The notes below the pieces were generated by a model. The model was given only the letters and a program-made list of their open reading frames with translations, was not told the DNA's origin and made no database searches. From Rhizomicrobium electricum (GTDB taxonomy: Bacteria; Pseudomonadota; Alphaproteobacteria; Micropepsales; Micropepsaceae), in contig NZ_JAASQS010000002.1 of the NCBI RefSeq assembly GCF_011762045.1, positions 545,295 to 609,294 on the forward strand: 64,000 nt of DNA, read 5' to 3'. Below are positions 16,302 to 26,372 of the stretch, piece by piece (the stretch's first letter is position 1; the number at the start of each line of letters is the position of its first letter). The position numbers were made by a program, and so were the translations under genes.

Positions 16302-17267
16302 ATGCTGAACCGTCGCACTGTGTTGGGAACTGCCGCTGCATTTGTTGCCCTGCCCTCGGCACGGGCGGAAGAGAGCAAAGGCACACTGGTCAGCGTGCGC
16401 GGAACGCGGCTGTTCGTCGAGCGTTACGGCGATCCGGCGGCGATGCCGATCCTCTACGTCCACGGCGGGCCGGGGTCGGGAAGCTATGACGCGGGCGTCT
16501 ATCAAGGGCCGCGCCTCGGTGCGGCGGCGCAACTGATCTGCCTCGACCAGCGCGGCGTGCTGCGCTCCGATCCGGCGGCGAGCGTTACGGTCAACGACAT
16601 CGTCGAAGACCTGGAGGCGCTGCGCCAAACGCTGGGCCTCCGCCGCTGGGTGCTGTGGGGCCATTCTTTCGGCGGCTTGTACGCGGCCGACTACGCGCTG
16701 CGGTATCCCCATGCGGTATCCGGGCTGGTGTTCGAGAACGCGACGCTCGACCCCGACGGTTCGCTGAAAAGCATGATGCGGGCGTGCGCGGACCTGATAG
16801 CCGAAAAAGGCAACAAGCCCGACGCCGATGCTCTCCTTGCGCTGGCCGACGCCAACGTTTCCTCGCGCGAGCGCCTCCTGGGCTACGTTCGATACAGCCA
16901 GAAGCTCGGCGCCGACCGCGAACGCCTCTATGTCCATCAGGCGCCGCTGCTCGACTTTTTCAGCAAGCTGGTGGCAGCCTCCAATCTCGGCGCCAAATGG
17001 GGGCAAGGCAATTCGCAGTACGAGGCCCTGGTCAAGGACGATGCCTTGTACGAAGACCTGCGCCCCAAGCTGGCGGCGATCACCGCCCCGTCGTTGATGA
17101 TCCGCGGCCGTTACGATCACGTCACCACGCCGGATCAAGTCGAGGTATTCCTGAAGAGACCGCACCGGACGCTCGAAGTCTTCGACCGGAGCAGCCACTT
17201 CGTCCATGTCGAGGAAGCCGACGGATTTGCCCAGTCGGTACTGCGGTTCGTTCGAGAAATTGAATAG
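16302..17267 (+). CDS. Alpha/beta hydrolase, proline iminopeptidase-like (S33), exported
   Basis: 321 residues. The N-terminus MLNRRTVLGTAAAFVALPSA is a twin-arginine-like signal with cleavage near ARA. The fold shows the S33 oxyanion signature HGGPGSGSYD, the nucleophile elbow WGHSFGG, the acid in GRYDHVT and the catalytic His in SSHFVHVEEADGF. The family removes N-terminal Pro or hydrolyses related amides and esters; here it would act in the periplasm. I use ATG 16302 because the signal starts there; the frame is open to 16200 without a ribosome site. Single gene. Confidence 0.85.
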   Translation: MLNRRTVLGTAAAFVALPSARAEESKGTLVSVRGTRLFVERYGDPAAMPILYVHGGPGSGSYDAGVYQGPRLGAAAQLICLDQRGVLRSDPAASVTVNDIVEDLEALRQTLGLRRWVLWGHSFGGLYAADYALRYPHAVSGLVFENATLDPDGSLKSMMRACADLIAEKGNKPDADALLALADANVSSRERLLGYVRYSQKLGADRERLYVHQAPLLDFFSKLVAASNLGAKWGQGNSQYEALVKDDALYEDLRPKLAAITAPSLMIRGRYDHVTTPDQVEVFLKRPHRTLEVFDRSSHFVHVEEADGFAQSVLRFVREIE

Positions 17268-17441
17268 CCGATCACAATTTCTACGGCGATGATTCCGGTT
17301 CCAATTACCAGCGATTGTCGTTGCATTTTACAAATCGGCATCGCGGAAAAACATATCCTGCGTCTACATGTATCCCCGCCAACACGTTAGCGGCTTGGCA
17401 CGGCGCTTGCTGCCATTCGTACAACATAGCGGAGGAGTTCC

Positions 17442-18065
17442 ATGAGCTATTCGCGATCATTTGTTGTTGTCGCGGCAATGCTGGCGTTGACCAGCGGTGC
17501 GGCGAACGCCTCAGAGCTCTATGACAATCTATTTTCGGTCGTCAACGGCGCCGACCAGCTCCAGGCCGGGTTGGCGGATTCCTTTTCGACCGGGAACTCG
17601 CACTTCGAAGTATCGTATGTCGCCCTAAGGCTGAGGGCGACCAACCCCGGCGACGGCGGCGTGTTCAAACTCGAACTGCTCAGCGACAAAGGGAAATTGC
17701 CCGGCAAGGTTCTCACCACCATTTTTACGATTCCCGATTCGGCGCTGAAAACGTCGCTTGACGAATACGACTTGCCTTTCGCGCCCTATGTTCTCGCGCC
17801 GCACACGCGCTACTGGATCGGGGCCGTCAATACGTCCGACACCCCCGTCTCCATGGAATGGGCTTGGTCGGACGATCAGACCGCCCTGGGTGTTGCCGGC
17901 GAATATTACGCCCCCAATGGCTTCGACCACGCCTATCCCAATCTCGGAGGTCCATACATGCTGGAGGTCTCCGGATCGGAAGTGCCCGAGCCGATGACCC
18001 TCACCCTGTTCGCAGCGGGTCTGGCGGGCTGGAGATTGCGCCGGCGCCGCAAGAGCGGGACCTAG
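17442..18065 (+). CDS. PEP-CTERM sorting-domain protein
   Basis: 207 residues. Signal peptide (RSFVVVAAMLALTSGAANAS), a beta-rich domain (SYVALRLRATNPG, FKLELLSDKGKLPG, HTRYWIGAVNTSDTP) resembling choice-of-anchor or discoidin-like modules, and a C-terminal VPEPMTLTLFAAGLAGWRLR plus a basic RRRRK tail. VPEP, a membrane helix and Arg-rich end define PEP-CTERM, which an exosortase cleaves before export to the surface or matrix. No exosortase is in the window. GGAGGAG precedes ATG 17442. The stop overlaps the convergent TonB receptor stop by four bases. Confidence 0.88.
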   Translation: MSYSRSFVVVAAMLALTSGAANASELYDNLFSVVNGADQLQAGLADSFSTGNSHFEVSYVALRLRATNPGDGGVFKLELLSDKGKLPGKVLTTIFTIPDSALKTSLDEYDLPFAPYVLAPHTRYWIGAVNTSDTPVSMEWAWSDDQTALGVAGEYYAPNGFDHAYPNLGGPYMLEVSGSEVPEPMTLTLFAAGLAGWRLRRRRKSGT

Positions 18066-20065
18066 CGCGCGAACGTCAGTCCCACCGACACGATGCGCGG
18101 CGCATCGAGGCTGAGGATGCCGTCGGCGGAGGATGAGGTGGCGACGCGGGCGTCGAACAGGTTGTCGGCGGCGACGTAGGCGGCAGGGCCGTCGCCGAAT
18201 GCGTATTCCAGGCGCGCGCCCACGACAGCCGACGCACCGAGACGCAGCGTGTTGGCGTCATCGCTGAAGCGATTGCTCTCGTAGCGCACAGTAGCGGAGG
18301 CGGTGAGCGCGGGCGTGAGCTTCCAATCTGCGGCGGCGGTCAGCGTGGTGCGCGGGGCCTGAGCGGGGCGCTTGCCGGTGAGTTGCGGCGCCTCCGTGCC
18401 GCCGTGGACGCGTTGATCGAGAACATCGAAGGCAGCGGAGAGGCGCCAGGGACCGTCCGTGTACGTTACATTGCCTTCGATGCCGGGCGCGTTGATGGCA
18501 CCGGCGTTCCGGCGCTGGATCAGCAGGCCGCCTGCGGGTACGAAACCGGCACCGGGAAACGTACCGGGACCGGCACCGACCGTGACGTTCGTCACTGCGG
18601 CGTGAAGGCGGTTGGCGAACGCGGTCAGATCCCAAGCGAATTTTCCGAACGCGCCGCCGGCGCCGATCTCCACACCCGCCAGCGTTTCCGGTTTTAACGC
18701 CGGATTGGCCATCGTCACGTTGTTGCCGAGACGAAACGGCCGGTAGAGTTCATTGAGCGACGGCGCGCGAAAGCCTTTGTAGGCCGCCGTGCGGACGTAG
18801 AGCGCGTCATCGCCATAGCGCAAACCCGCGCGCGCGGTCGGCAGCACGCCGGACCGTGACGGCCAATCTTGCGTGGTGATGGCGCCGGTGGCGAGCGTCG
18901 TCTGCGCCGTGTGTCCGTTCGAACTCGACCAGGCATCGGCGCGCACGCCCAGCGTGGCGAGCCATGGGCCCTCGCGATAGGCACCTTCGGCATACAGGCC
19001 GCCCACAACGCTGTCGCCGCCGGAAACGCGACCGAGCGTGAAGGCGCCGCTTTGATACGAGGCCAATTCGTGCGCGTTGCCGTGGGCAGTGCGGACATCG
19101 GCGCCGACTTCCCACGCGACAAGCCCCTCGCCGCGCACCGCCGCATTGGCGCCCCACCCCGTCGCAGGTGTCGCGGTTTGATGGTTCGACGGCGTCGCGG
19201 TGGCGCGGTCGGTGGAAATCGCGGCGGAGGTCTGCGCGAAGTCGCTGGTGTGAATCCACGCCTGCAAACGCCAGCCGAGATCGTCGTGCACGGGATGCGC
19301 AGCGGTGAAGCTCGCAATCATGCCGCTGGTCTCGGAGCCCGTGCCGACGATGCCGGAGTGGCGGTTCTCGCGATAGCCGCTGACGCGCGCCGATATCAGC
19401 GTACCGGCGACCGGCTCGGCTTGCAGGCGTACGGCGGCACTGGCGCCATCGAGCGTGAGATTGTCGTCGGCGGCGCCGCGCTGGGTGGTGTTGACGGGAA
19501 TCCAGCCGTCGGACGCACTGCGGGCGGCACTGGCATAAAGAGACACGCCGCCGAGATCGGCACCGCCCGCGGCCGCCGCCCGGCGCAGCCCCAGTTCGCC
19601 GCCGGAGAGGCTCGCCCGGATGCCGCCGGTGTTCTCCTTGAGCGCGATCGTGCCGGTCAAGGCGCCGGCACCGTACGGCCCCGCTCCGGCCCCGCGCACG
19701 ATTTCGGCTTCGGCGATATCCTCGGGCGGCAGCGCGCTCCAGATCACCCAACCGCCGAAGGGATCGTTCTGCGGCACGCCATCGAGGGTGACCAGCGCAC
19801 GGCCGGCGGCCGAGGGCGCAATCGACCTCAGCGACACGCCCTGCGTGGTCGGATTGGCCGACAGCGAGGAATTGCGCCGGTAAAGCGACAGGCCCGGCAC
19901 CTGGCTCAGCGCCTCGTCGAGTTGCGGCGAGACGCGAAGCTCGTCCGTACCGAGACGAACGGTCGAAAACGCCGCGGTCCCGACCGGATCGGGCGGCGCG
20001 GCGCTTACCACCACCGTCTCCACCGCCGCCGCCGGGGTCGTCAGCAGCCATACCGCGGCGACCAT
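18062..20065 (-). CDS. TonB-dependent receptor, probably for a sulfur compound
   Basis: 667 residues. Signal-like N-terminus (VAAVWLLTTPAAA), then a plug domain (ELRVSPQLDEALSQVPGLSL, LVTLDGVPQNDPFGG, EIVRGAGAGPYGAGALTGTI) and a 22-strand-type barrel with KGFRAPSLNELYRPF and a terminal VSVGLTFAR strand. I start at ATG 20065 because the signal begins there; the frame runs up to 20170 but would cover the divergent promoter. It is divergent from an Rrf2 regulator next to porin and sulfate-transport genes, so a sulfur-source substrate (sulfonate or sulfate ester) is inferred, not shown. Confidence 0.85.
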   Translation of the reverse strand: MVAAVWLLTTPAAAVETVVVSAAPPDPVGTAAFSTVRLGTDELRVSPQLDEALSQVPGLSLYRRNSSLSANPTTQGVSLRSIAPSAAGRALVTLDGVPQNDPFGGWVIWSALPPEDIAEAEIVRGAGAGPYGAGALTGTIALKENTGGIRASLSGGELGLRRAAAAGGADLGGVSLYASAARSASDGWIPVNTTQRGAADDNLTLDGASAAVRLQAEPVAGTLISARVSGYRENRHSGIVGTGSETSGMIASFTAAHPVHDDLGWRLQAWIHTSDFAQTSAAISTDRATATPSNHQTATPATGWGANAAVRGEGLVAWEVGADVRTAHGNAHELASYQSGAFTLGRVSGGDSVVGGLYAEGAYREGPWLATLGVRADAWSSSNGHTAQTTLATGAITTQDWPSRSGVLPTARAGLRYGDDALYVRTAAYKGFRAPSLNELYRPFRLGNNVTMANPALKPETLAGVEIGAGGAFGKFAWDLTAFANRLHAAVTNVTVGAGPGTFPGAGFVPAGGLLIQRRNAGAINAPGIEGNVTYTDGPWRLSAAFDVLDQRVHGGTEAPQLTGKRPAQAPRTTLTAAADWKLTPALTASATVRYESNRFSDDANTLRLGASAVVGARLEYAFGDGPAAYVAADNLFDARVATSSSADGILSLDAPRIVSVGLTFAR

Positions 20066-20097
20066 GACGCGAACCGGCGGTTGATATGTTCTGCCAT

Positions 20098-20107
20098 TAT
20101 CATGATA
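20098..20107. promoter_or_regulatory. Palindrome in the TonB receptor/Rrf2 divergent region
   Basis: TATCATGATA is a perfect 10-bp palindrome inside the only AT-rich stretch of the 73-bp divergent spacer. It is a candidate operator for the adjacent Rrf2 regulator; no second copy was found before the porin gene. Confidence 0.3.
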
Positions 20108-20138
20108 TACTTTGTAGAATTGATCCGGGTTCACGCGC

Positions 20139-20585
20139 ATGCTCTCGCAAAAAGCCAAGTACGCTCTCAAGGCTCTTTTCGTCCTCGGCGAACATCAGGG
20201 GACCGTTCCCGTCATGATCGCGGAAATCGCCGAGAAGGCAAACGTGCCGCGCAAGTTCCTCGAACAAATCCTCCTGGAGATGAAGCGGCGCGGCATCGTC
20301 CACAGCGTGCGCGGAAAGTTCGGCGGCTACGTGCTCGGCCGCAAGCCCGAAGAAATTTCCTTTGCGGAAGTCTTGCGCGTGATCGACGGACCGCTGGCGC
20401 TCAGCCCCTGCGCCAGCCGCACCGCCTATCGCAAATGCGACGACTGCGACGACGAAACGACCTGCGCCATCCGCCGCGTGCTCTTGAACGTGCGTGACGC
20501 CAGCGCCGAAATTCTCGAGCATCACACGCTCGCCCATGCCCTCGCCGACCGCAAATCGGGACGGCGGCGCAAGCGGGCCGACTGA
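20139..20585 (+). CDS. Rrf2-family transcriptional regulator
   Basis: 148 residues. Typical Rrf2 N-terminus (LSQKAKYALKALFVLGEHQG), winged helix (ANVPRKFLEQILLEMKRRGI, VRGKFGGYVLGRKPEEI) and a Cys-bearing effector region with Cys at SPCASRTAYRKCDDC and TTCAIRR. Cys in this segment are Fe-S ligands in IscR/RirA-type members, while CymR-type members sense sulfur through protein partners. Lying between a TonB receptor and a sulfate transporter operon, it most likely controls sulfur uptake. It is not in the same operon as the porin (214-bp gap with its own promoter). Confidence 0.87.
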   Translation: MLSQKAKYALKALFVLGEHQGTVPVMIAEIAEKANVPRKFLEQILLEMKRRGIVHSVRGKFGGYVLGRKPEEISFAEVLRVIDGPLALSPCASRTAYRKCDDCDDETTCAIRRVLLNVRDASAEILEHHTLAHALADRKSGRRRKRAD

Positions 20586-20727
20586 TCTTTTTGCGCGTTG
20601 TGTCGGCAGCAACACAAACGATAGCGGACCAAGCGTCAGCGCAAAATCGAACAGATTCAACGAAATCGCACGCAAACCACAGCGGTGCGTCGGGGAATGC
20701 TGCCATCTCCCACAATCTTAAACTATA

Positions 20728-20756
20728 TTGACTAGGTAGACATTACAGATATTGTA
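20728..20756 (+). promoter_or_regulatory. Promoter of the porin-sulfate transport operon
   Basis: TTGACT (20728-20733), a 17-nt spacer and ATTGTA (20751-20756) in an AT-rich block, about 45 nt before the porin start. The ACTAGGTAGAC stretch between the boxes is where an Rrf2 site could lie. 20586-20727 holds nothing else visible. Confidence 0.45.
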
Positions 20757-20799
20757 GATGTGTTCCGGCCCGCCGGCAGGGGTTTCCTAGGGGTTCACC

Positions 20800-22443
20800 A
20801 TGCAGACGACGAAGACCATCACCGCCGCCCTTATGGCCGGCGCCGCCATCATCGCCCTCTCCGGCAGCGCTTCCGCCGCCAAAAAAGCGAGCGATGCCAC
20901 CTCGGCAGCACCAGCCAACACCGCCACCGACGAACGCATCAAGGCGCTCGAAGAGCAGATTCAGACCTTGAGCGATCAGGTCGTCGATCTGAAGCGTTCG
21001 ACCGGCGATCAGTACACGGACATTCGCGCCCAGCAAGACGAACAGGTGAAGGTCACGATCGCCAACGGGCGGCCGACCATCACCTCCGCCGACGGCGCGT
21101 TCAGCGCCGCCATCCGCACCCTGGTGCAATTCGACTGGGCTTATTATTCGCAAGGCGCAGGCGCCAAGACGCTGCCGGCCGCCTACGGCCCCGATCTTTC
21201 CAGCGGCGCCAATTTCCGCCGTGTCTATCTCGGCCTGCAAGGCAAGCTGTTCGGCGACTGGTCGTACAACCTCAATTTCGATTTCGGCGGTTCGGGCGGC
21301 ACCGAGAACCCCGGCCGCATCCAGTCGGTCTATCTCGAATACGACGGGCTGGCGCCGTGGGCGATCCGGGTCGGCGCCTTTCCGCCACCCGCCAATCTCG
21401 AAGACGGCACCGGCTCGGGCGAAACGATCTTCCTCGAACGCAACTCGCCCTCCAATCTGCAACGCGGCCTTGCCGGCGGCGACGGACGCGACGCGATCTC
21501 GCTTCTCTACACCGGCGAACGGGTGTTCGGCGCCCTCTCCTATACCGGCGCCAAGGTCCAGGATTCGGCCGTGTTCGACGAGCAGCAGGCGGCGCTGGGG
21601 CGGTTGAGCTATCTGGTGGTTTCTGCTCCCGAGTATCATTTCCTGGTCGGCGTCAACGGCACGCACATCTTCAAGCTGCCCGACGCTGTTGCGAACGGTT
21701 CGCCGACGCTCGGCAATACGCCGGGCGCCACCGCACTGAACAGCCTCACGCTTGCCGATCCGCCGGAACTGACGGTCGATTCGAACGGCATCAAACTCGC
21801 CAATACCGGCGCGCTGCCCGCCAACCACCTCACCCAATGGGGCCTGGAAGCGGCGGGAAACTACGGCCCGTTCTATGCCCAGACCGGCTATTACAGCTTC
21901 GGGATCGATCGCGCCGCCGTCGCTTACAAAACCTTTACCAGTGCAACAACCAGTGCCACGACGATTTTCCAACCTTCCAACAACACCTTCAGCGGCTGGT
22001 ACGTGCAGGCGGCCTGGACGATCACGGGCGAGCCGCGCAGCTATAATGCCGCCAACGGCGCCTTTTCCCAGCCCAAGCCGAAAGTCTCGGTCGGACACGG
22101 CGGCTGGGGCGCCTTGGAACTGGCGGCGCGCTACAGCGACTTGAATCTCAACAGTCATACACTTGATACAACATCGCTGGTCACCGCCTGGACCGCACCC
22201 GGCACGCAGACATATACTTTCCCCAACACGGTTCGCGGCGGCGATCAGAGGATCGCGACAGTCGGGCTTAATTGGTACGTTTCGACAGCCATCCGTTTCG
22301 CGCTGGATTACCAATGGATCGATGTGAAACGCCTGCAGGCGCCATCCGCCGTGACCGTCACCTCCGGAACGCCGGCACTGCCCGCCGTCTGGGGCGGACA
22401 GAATCTGCAAACCCTCGCCTTCCGCGCACAATTCGCGCTCTGA
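20800..22443 (+). CDS. OprP/OprO-family outer-membrane porin
   Basis: 547 residues. Signal peptide ([17 protein letters not shown]), a short coiled coil ([20 protein letters not shown]) as in trimeric porins, then an anion-selective OprP-like barrel ([40 protein letters not shown], ending [10 protein letters not shown]). OprP/OprO proteins admit phosphate or polyphosphate; given the downstream sulfate permease, this one probably admits sulfate or related anions. A close paralogue with the same domain layout lies at 41577-43250. It is the first gene of the sbp-cysTWA operon, 16 nt before sbp. Confidence 0.9.
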   Translation: MQTTKTITAALMAGAAIIALSGSASAAKKASDATSAAPANTATDERIKALEEQIQTLSDQVVDLKRSTGDQYTDIRAQQDEQVKVTIANGRPTITSADGAFSAAIRTLVQFDWAYYSQGAGAKTLPAAYGPDLSSGANFRRVYLGLQGKLFGDWSYNLNFDFGGSGGTENPGRIQSVYLEYDGLAPWAIRVGAFPPPANLEDGTGSGETIFLERNSPSNLQRGLAGGDGRDAISLLYTGERVFGALSYTGAKVQDSAVFDEQQAALGRLSYLVVSAPEYHFLVGVNGTHIFKLPDAVANGSPTLGNTPGATALNSLTLADPPELTVDSNGIKLANTGALPANHLTQWGLEAAGNYGPFYAQTGYYSFGIDRAAVAYKTFTSATTSATTIFQPSNNTFSGWYVQAAWTITGEPRSYNAANGAFSQPKPKVSVGHGGWGALELAARYSDLNLNSHTLDTTSLVTAWTAPGTQTYTFPNTVRGGDQRIATVGLNWYVSTAIRFALDYQWIDVKRLQAPSAVTVTSGTPALPAVWGGQNLQTLAFRAQFAL

Positions 22444-22459
22444 CCGGGAGCATCACGCC

Positions 22460-23458
22460 ATGAACAAATTCGCCCTCGCGCTGGCCGCCCTTGCGACGCT
22501 CACCGCCGCCAACGCCGGCAGCGTGACGCTGCTCAACGTGAGCTACGATCCGACGCGCGAACTCTACAAGGACATCAACGCCGCCTTCGCCAAGGACTGG
22601 AAAGCCAAGACCGGCGACACCGTCACCATCAAGCAGAGCCACGCCGGGTCCGGCGCCCAGGCGCGCGCGGTGATCGACGGCCTCGATGCCGACGTGGTGA
22701 CGCTGGCGCTCGCCTACGACATCGATGCGATTTCGCAGAAGGCGAAACTGTTGCCGGCGGACTGGCAGAAGCGGCTACCGGAGAATTCGACGCCGTATAC
22801 CTCGACCTATGTGTTCCTGGTGCGCAAAGGCAATCCCTGGAAGATCCACGACTGGTCCGACCTCGTGAAGCCGGGCATCCAGGTCATCACGCCGAACCCC
22901 AAGACCAGCGGCGGCGCCCGCTGGGCCTATCTGGCGGCGTGGGCGTATGCCTTGAAGCAGCCGGGCGGCAATCCCGACAAGGCGAAGGCGTTCGTTCAGG
23001 CACTCTATAAGCACGTGCCGGTGCTCGATACCGGCGCGCGCGGTGCGACCACCACCTTCGTTCAGCGCGGCATCGGCGACGTGCAACTGACGTGGGAGAA
23101 CGAAGCCTATCTGGCGCTCAAGGAATACGGCGCCGACAAGTTCGAGATCGTCTATCCCAAACTGTCGATTCTGGCGGAGCCGCCGGTGGCGCTGCTCGAC
23201 AAGAACGTCGACCGCCACGGTATGCGCAAAGCGGCCGATGCCTATCTGCGTTTCCTCTACACCAAAGAGGGACAGGAGATTGAAGCGAAGAACTTCTACC
23301 GTCCGCGCGATCCCGCCGTGTTGAAGGCGTTCGCCAAGCAGTTCCCGTCCCTTCCGATGGTCACGGTCGACGAAGTGTTCGGCGGCTGGCAGAAGGCGCA
23401 AGCGACGCACTTCGCCGACGGCGGCGTGTTCGACCAGATTTACAAGCCGGGCCGATGA
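22460..23458 (+). CDS. sbp: Sulfate ABC transporter, periplasmic substrate-binding protein
   Basis: 332 residues. Signal peptide ending at about ANA, then the sulfate-binding fold: [50 protein letters not shown], the [11 protein letters not shown] sulfate loop and [19 protein letters not shown]. It binds sulfate or thiosulfate with high affinity in the periplasm and delivers it to CysTW. The stop overlaps cysT by four bases (ATGA). Confidence 0.95.
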   Translation: MNKFALALAALATLTAANAGSVTLLNVSYDPTRELYKDINAAFAKDWKAKTGDTVTIKQSHAGSGAQARAVIDGLDADVVTLALAYDIDAISQKAKLLPADWQKRLPENSTPYTSTYVFLVRKGNPWKIHDWSDLVKPGIQVITPNPKTSGGARWAYLAAWAYALKQPGGNPDKAKAFVQALYKHVPVLDTGARGATTTFVQRGIGDVQLTWENEAYLALKEYGADKFEIVYPKLSILAEPPVALLDKNVDRHGMRKAADAYLRFLYTKEGQEIEAKNFYRPRDPAVLKAFAKQFPSLPMVTVDEVFGGWQKAQATHFADGGVFDQIYKPGR

Positions 23459-24291
23459 GCGCAGCAGGTTTCCGCTTCCGCAACCCGAGTGCGCTGCCCG
23501 GCTTCGGACTGAGCCTCGGGTTCACGGTCTTCTATCTCAGCGTCATCGTGCTGATTCCGATCGCGGCCCTGATCGTGCGGCCGTGGGAAATCGGCTTTTC
23601 CGGGTTCTGGAACGTCATCAGCGATCCGCGCGTGCTGGCGGCGCTGCGGCTATCGTTCGGCGGCGCGGCCATCGCGGCCGTCATCAACGCGGTGACCGGC
23701 CCGATCGTCGCCTGGGTGCTGGTGCGCTACAACTTTCCCGGCAAGCGCCTGCTCGACGCGCTGATCGACCTGCCGTTCGCGCTGCCGACCGCCGTCGCGG
23801 GCATCGCCCTGTCGCAGCTCTATTCCGCCAACGGCTGGGTCGGCGAACCCTTGAGTCATCTCGGTATCCGCATCGCCTACACGCCCATCGGGGTCATCAT
23901 CGCGCTGACCTTCATCGGCCTGCCGTTCGTGGTGCGCACCTTGCAGCCGGTGCTGAACGATCTTTCGCGCGATCCCGAAGAAGCCGCCGCCACGCTCGGC
24001 GCCAATCGCTGGCAGACCATCACACGCGTCGTGCTGCCGAGCCTGATGCCGGCCCTTCTCACCGGCGCCACCCTCGCCTTCGCCCGCGCCGTTGGCGAAT
24101 ACGGATCAGTGATCTTCATCGCCGGCAACCTGCCGACGGTTTCGGAGATCGCGCCGCTCTTGATCGTCATCAAGCTGGAGCAATACGACTATGCCGGCGC
24201 GGCCGCGATCGGCGTGGTGATGCTGGCCGCCTCGTTCGCGGTGATCCTGGCGCTCAACCTCTTGCAAAACTGGATCGGGAAGAGACGATGA
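23455..24291 (+). CDS. cysT: Sulfate ABC transporter permease CysT (CysU)
   Basis: 278 residues with six predicted membrane helices. The coupling EAA loop reads [20 protein letters not shown], and typical sulfate permease stretches are [20 protein letters not shown] and [15 protein letters not shown]. Forms the inner-membrane channel with CysW. Overlaps both neighbours by four bases, so it is tightly coupled. Confidence 0.95.
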   Translation: MSAAGFRFRNPSALPGFGLSLGFTVFYLSVIVLIPIAALIVRPWEIGFSGFWNVISDPRVLAALRLSFGGAAIAAVINAVTGPIVAWVLVRYNFPGKRLLDALIDLPFALPTAVAGIALSQLYSANGWVGEPLSHLGIRIAYTPIGVIIALTFIGLPFVVRTLQPVLNDLSRDPEEAAATLGANRWQTITRVVLPSLMPALLTGATLAFARAVGEYGSVIFIAGNLPTVSEIAPLLIVIKLEQYDYAGAAAIGVVMLAASFAVILALNLLQNWIGKRR

Positions 24292-25136
24292 AATTTCGCC
24301 GCTATCCCACCCAGGACCATCCGCTGTCGCGCATTGCGCTGTCGCTGATCGCGATCGGGGTCGTGACGCTGTTCCTGGTCTTGCCGCTTGCCACCGTGTT
24401 CACCGAAGCCTTGCGCAAAGGTCTCGGTGTGGCCTGGGAAGCGCTCGACGATCCCGACGCCCGCGCCGCCGTGCGCCTGACGCTCATCACCGCCGCCATC
24501 GCGGTGCCGCTCAATGCTGTTTTCGGCGTTGCCGCGTCGTGGGCCATCGCCAAGTTCGACTTCAAGGGCAAGCAGTTCCTGACCACGCTGATCGATCTGC
24601 CGTTCTCGATCTCGCCGGTGGTTTCCGGCCTCATCTATGTGCTGATTTTCGGCTTGCAGGGCTGGTTCGGCGAATCCCTGCGCGAGGCCAACGTCAAGAT
24701 CATCTTCGCCGTTCCCGGCATCGTGCTGGCGACGATCTTCATCACCTTCCCGTTCGTGGCGCGCGAACTGATCCCGCTGATGGAAGATCAGGGCCGCGAC
24801 GAGGAAGAAGCCGCCACCTCGCTCGGCGCCTCGGGCTGGGATACCTTTATGCGCGTGACGCTGCCCAACATCCGCTGGGGCCTGCTCTACGGCGTGCTGT
24901 TGTGCAATGCGCGGGCGATGGGCGAGTTCGGCGCCGTGTCGGTGGTGTCCGGACATATCCGCGGCCTCACCAACACCATGCCGCTGCATGTCGAAGTGCT
25001 CTACAACGATTACCAGTTCGTCGGCGCCTTCGCGGTGGCATCCCTGCTCGCCTTGCTGGCGCTCGTGACGCTGGTCCTCAAATCCCTTCTCGAATGGCGC
25101 TTCGCGGACGACATCGCCGCGACGCACCGGCACTGA
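24288..25136 (+). CDS. cysW: Sulfate ABC transporter permease CysW
   Basis: 282 residues from ATG 24288, which overlaps the cysT stop. Six membrane helices, [23 protein letters not shown] loop [20 protein letters not shown], and [16 protein letters not shown]. It pairs with CysT; the two share the same fold but differ in sequence. cysA follows after 10 nt. Confidence 0.95.
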   Translation: MKFRRYPTQDHPLSRIALSLIAIGVVTLFLVLPLATVFTEALRKGLGVAWEALDDPDARAAVRLTLITAAIAVPLNAVFGVAASWAIAKFDFKGKQFLTTLIDLPFSISPVVSGLIYVLIFGLQGWFGESLREANVKIIFAVPGIVLATIFITFPFVARELIPLMEDQGRDEEEAATSLGASGWDTFMRVTLPNIRWGLLYGVLLCNARAMGEFGAVSVVSGHIRGLTNTMPLHVEVLYNDYQFVGAFAVASLLALLALVTLVLKSLLEWRFADDIAATHRH

Positions 25137-25146
25137 AAGCAAACCC

Positions 25147-25878
25147 ATGTCTCTGGTCGTCGACTCCATCGTCAAGAAGTTCGAGCGCTTCCCGGCGCTG
25201 AACGGCGTCAGCCTGACGGCTCCGCAAGGGGCGTTCCTGGCGCTGGTCGGTCCGTCGGGTTCGGGCAAGACCACGCTGCTTCGCATCCTGGGCGGGCTCG
25301 AATTTCCCGATTCCGGCAGCGTGCACTTCGCCGATCTCAACTGGCTCGACGTGCCGGCACGCGACCGCCGCGCCGGCTTCGTGTTCCAGCAGTATGCGCT
25401 GTTCAAACACATGACGGTCGAGAAGAACATCGCCTTCGGCCTGACGGTGCGTGCGAAGAAACTGCGCCCGCCGAAGGAAGAGATCGCCCGCCGCGTGGAG
25501 GAGCTTCTCGCCCTGGTGCAACTCGAAGGTTACAACAAGCGCTATCCCAGCCAGCTTTCCGGCGGCCAGAAGCAGCGTGTGGCGCTCGCCCGCGCCCTCG
25601 CCATCGAACCGCGCATGCTGTTGCTCGACGAGCCGTTCGGTGCGCTCGACGCCAAGGTGCGCAAGGAACTGCGCGGCTGGCTGCGCGCCATCCACGAACG
25701 CATGGGCATTACCACGGTGTTCGTCACGCACGATCAGGAAGAAGCCTTCGCCCTCGCCGATCTGGTGGCGGTGATGAATGCCGGCAAGATCGAGCAATAC
25801 GGCACGCCGCAAGACGTCCGCCGCGCCCCCAAGACGCCGTTCGTGGCGGATTTCATCGAAGTGCAAGCGGGGATTTAG
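25147..25878 (+). CDS. cysA: Sulfate ABC transporter ATP-binding protein CysA (short form)
   Basis: 243 residues. Walker [14 protein letters not shown]-loop [17 protein letters not shown], signature [16 protein letters not shown], Walker [13 protein letters not shown] and switch His in VTHDQEEA. Usual CysA proteins are about 330-360 residues with a C-terminal TOBE regulatory domain; this one ends just after the ATPase core, so the regulatory part is missing. The reading frame ends naturally, overlapping the convergent CheE-like gene stop by four bases, with no sign of a broken tail. Confidence 0.93.
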   Translation: MSLVVDSIVKKFERFPALNGVSLTAPQGAFLALVGPSGSGKTTLLRILGGLEFPDSGSVHFADLNWLDVPARDRRAGFVFQQYALFKHMTVEKNIAFGLTVRAKKLRPPKEEIARRVEELLALVQLEGYNKRYPSQLSGGQKQRVALARALAIEPRMLLLDEPFGALDAKVRKELRGWLRAIHERMGITTVFVTHDQEEAFALADLVAVMNAGKIEQYGTPQDVRRAPKTPFVADFIEVQAGI

Positions 25879-26372
25879 GACGCCTGCTGCGGGCCCTTCT
25901 TCCCGATGCCGAGGTGCGCCTGGACGTCTTCGAGGCTCTTCAGCATACGATCCGCTTCCATGGCGTTGAGCGCAACGCCGCCGGGACATACCAGCCGCAT
26001 GGCGCGCAAGTGCACGGCCACCGGAGCGACCATGTCGAGATTCTTTTCCAACATGCCGAGGGCGAGATCGCAGAACCGCTTCACCACCTGATCCAGCAGG
26101 GGAAAGCCGAAGGTGCCGGAGAGGGTCAGAATTTGACCGGCCCGAAGCAGCATCGCGTCGAGCTCGCCGCTGGTGATGGTGTTCTTGGCGGGATCGATCA
26201 TGCTTTCGAGCGCGGCGACCTCGGCCGGAATGGCTTTCACGAAGTCTCTGCGCAACATCTCGACATTCTGGCGGGCAGCGCCGAGCGCTTCGTCGCGCGA
26301 CACCCCTCCCGGCGCGTAGAGCAACGCCCGCAGACGGTTCTTCACGGGGACGATCCGGACATTGGGCTCCAT
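25875..26372 (-). CDS. CheE-like protein, second copy
   Basis: 165 residues, paralogue of 33113-33619 along its whole length: RVKNxL at the N-terminus here is [20 protein letters not shown], then [17 protein letters not shown] and [10 protein letters not shown], all shared. All-helical, soluble, no catalytic motif visible. In the chemotaxis operon the paralogue sits behind a receiver protein exactly as here, so the two-gene unit (receiver then CheE) has been duplicated. ATG 26372 overlaps the receiver stop by one base. Role in Caulobacter-type chemotaxis is poorly defined; adaptor or modulator is inference. Confidence 0.75.
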   Translation of the reverse strand: MEPNVRIVPVKNRLRALLYAPGGVSRDEALGAARQNVEMLRRDFVKAIPAEVAALESMIDPAKNTITSGELDAMLLRAGQILTLSGTFGFPLLDQVVKRFCDLALGMLEKNLDMVAPVAVHLRAMRLVCPGGVALNAMEADRMLKSLEDVQAHLGIGKKGPQQAS

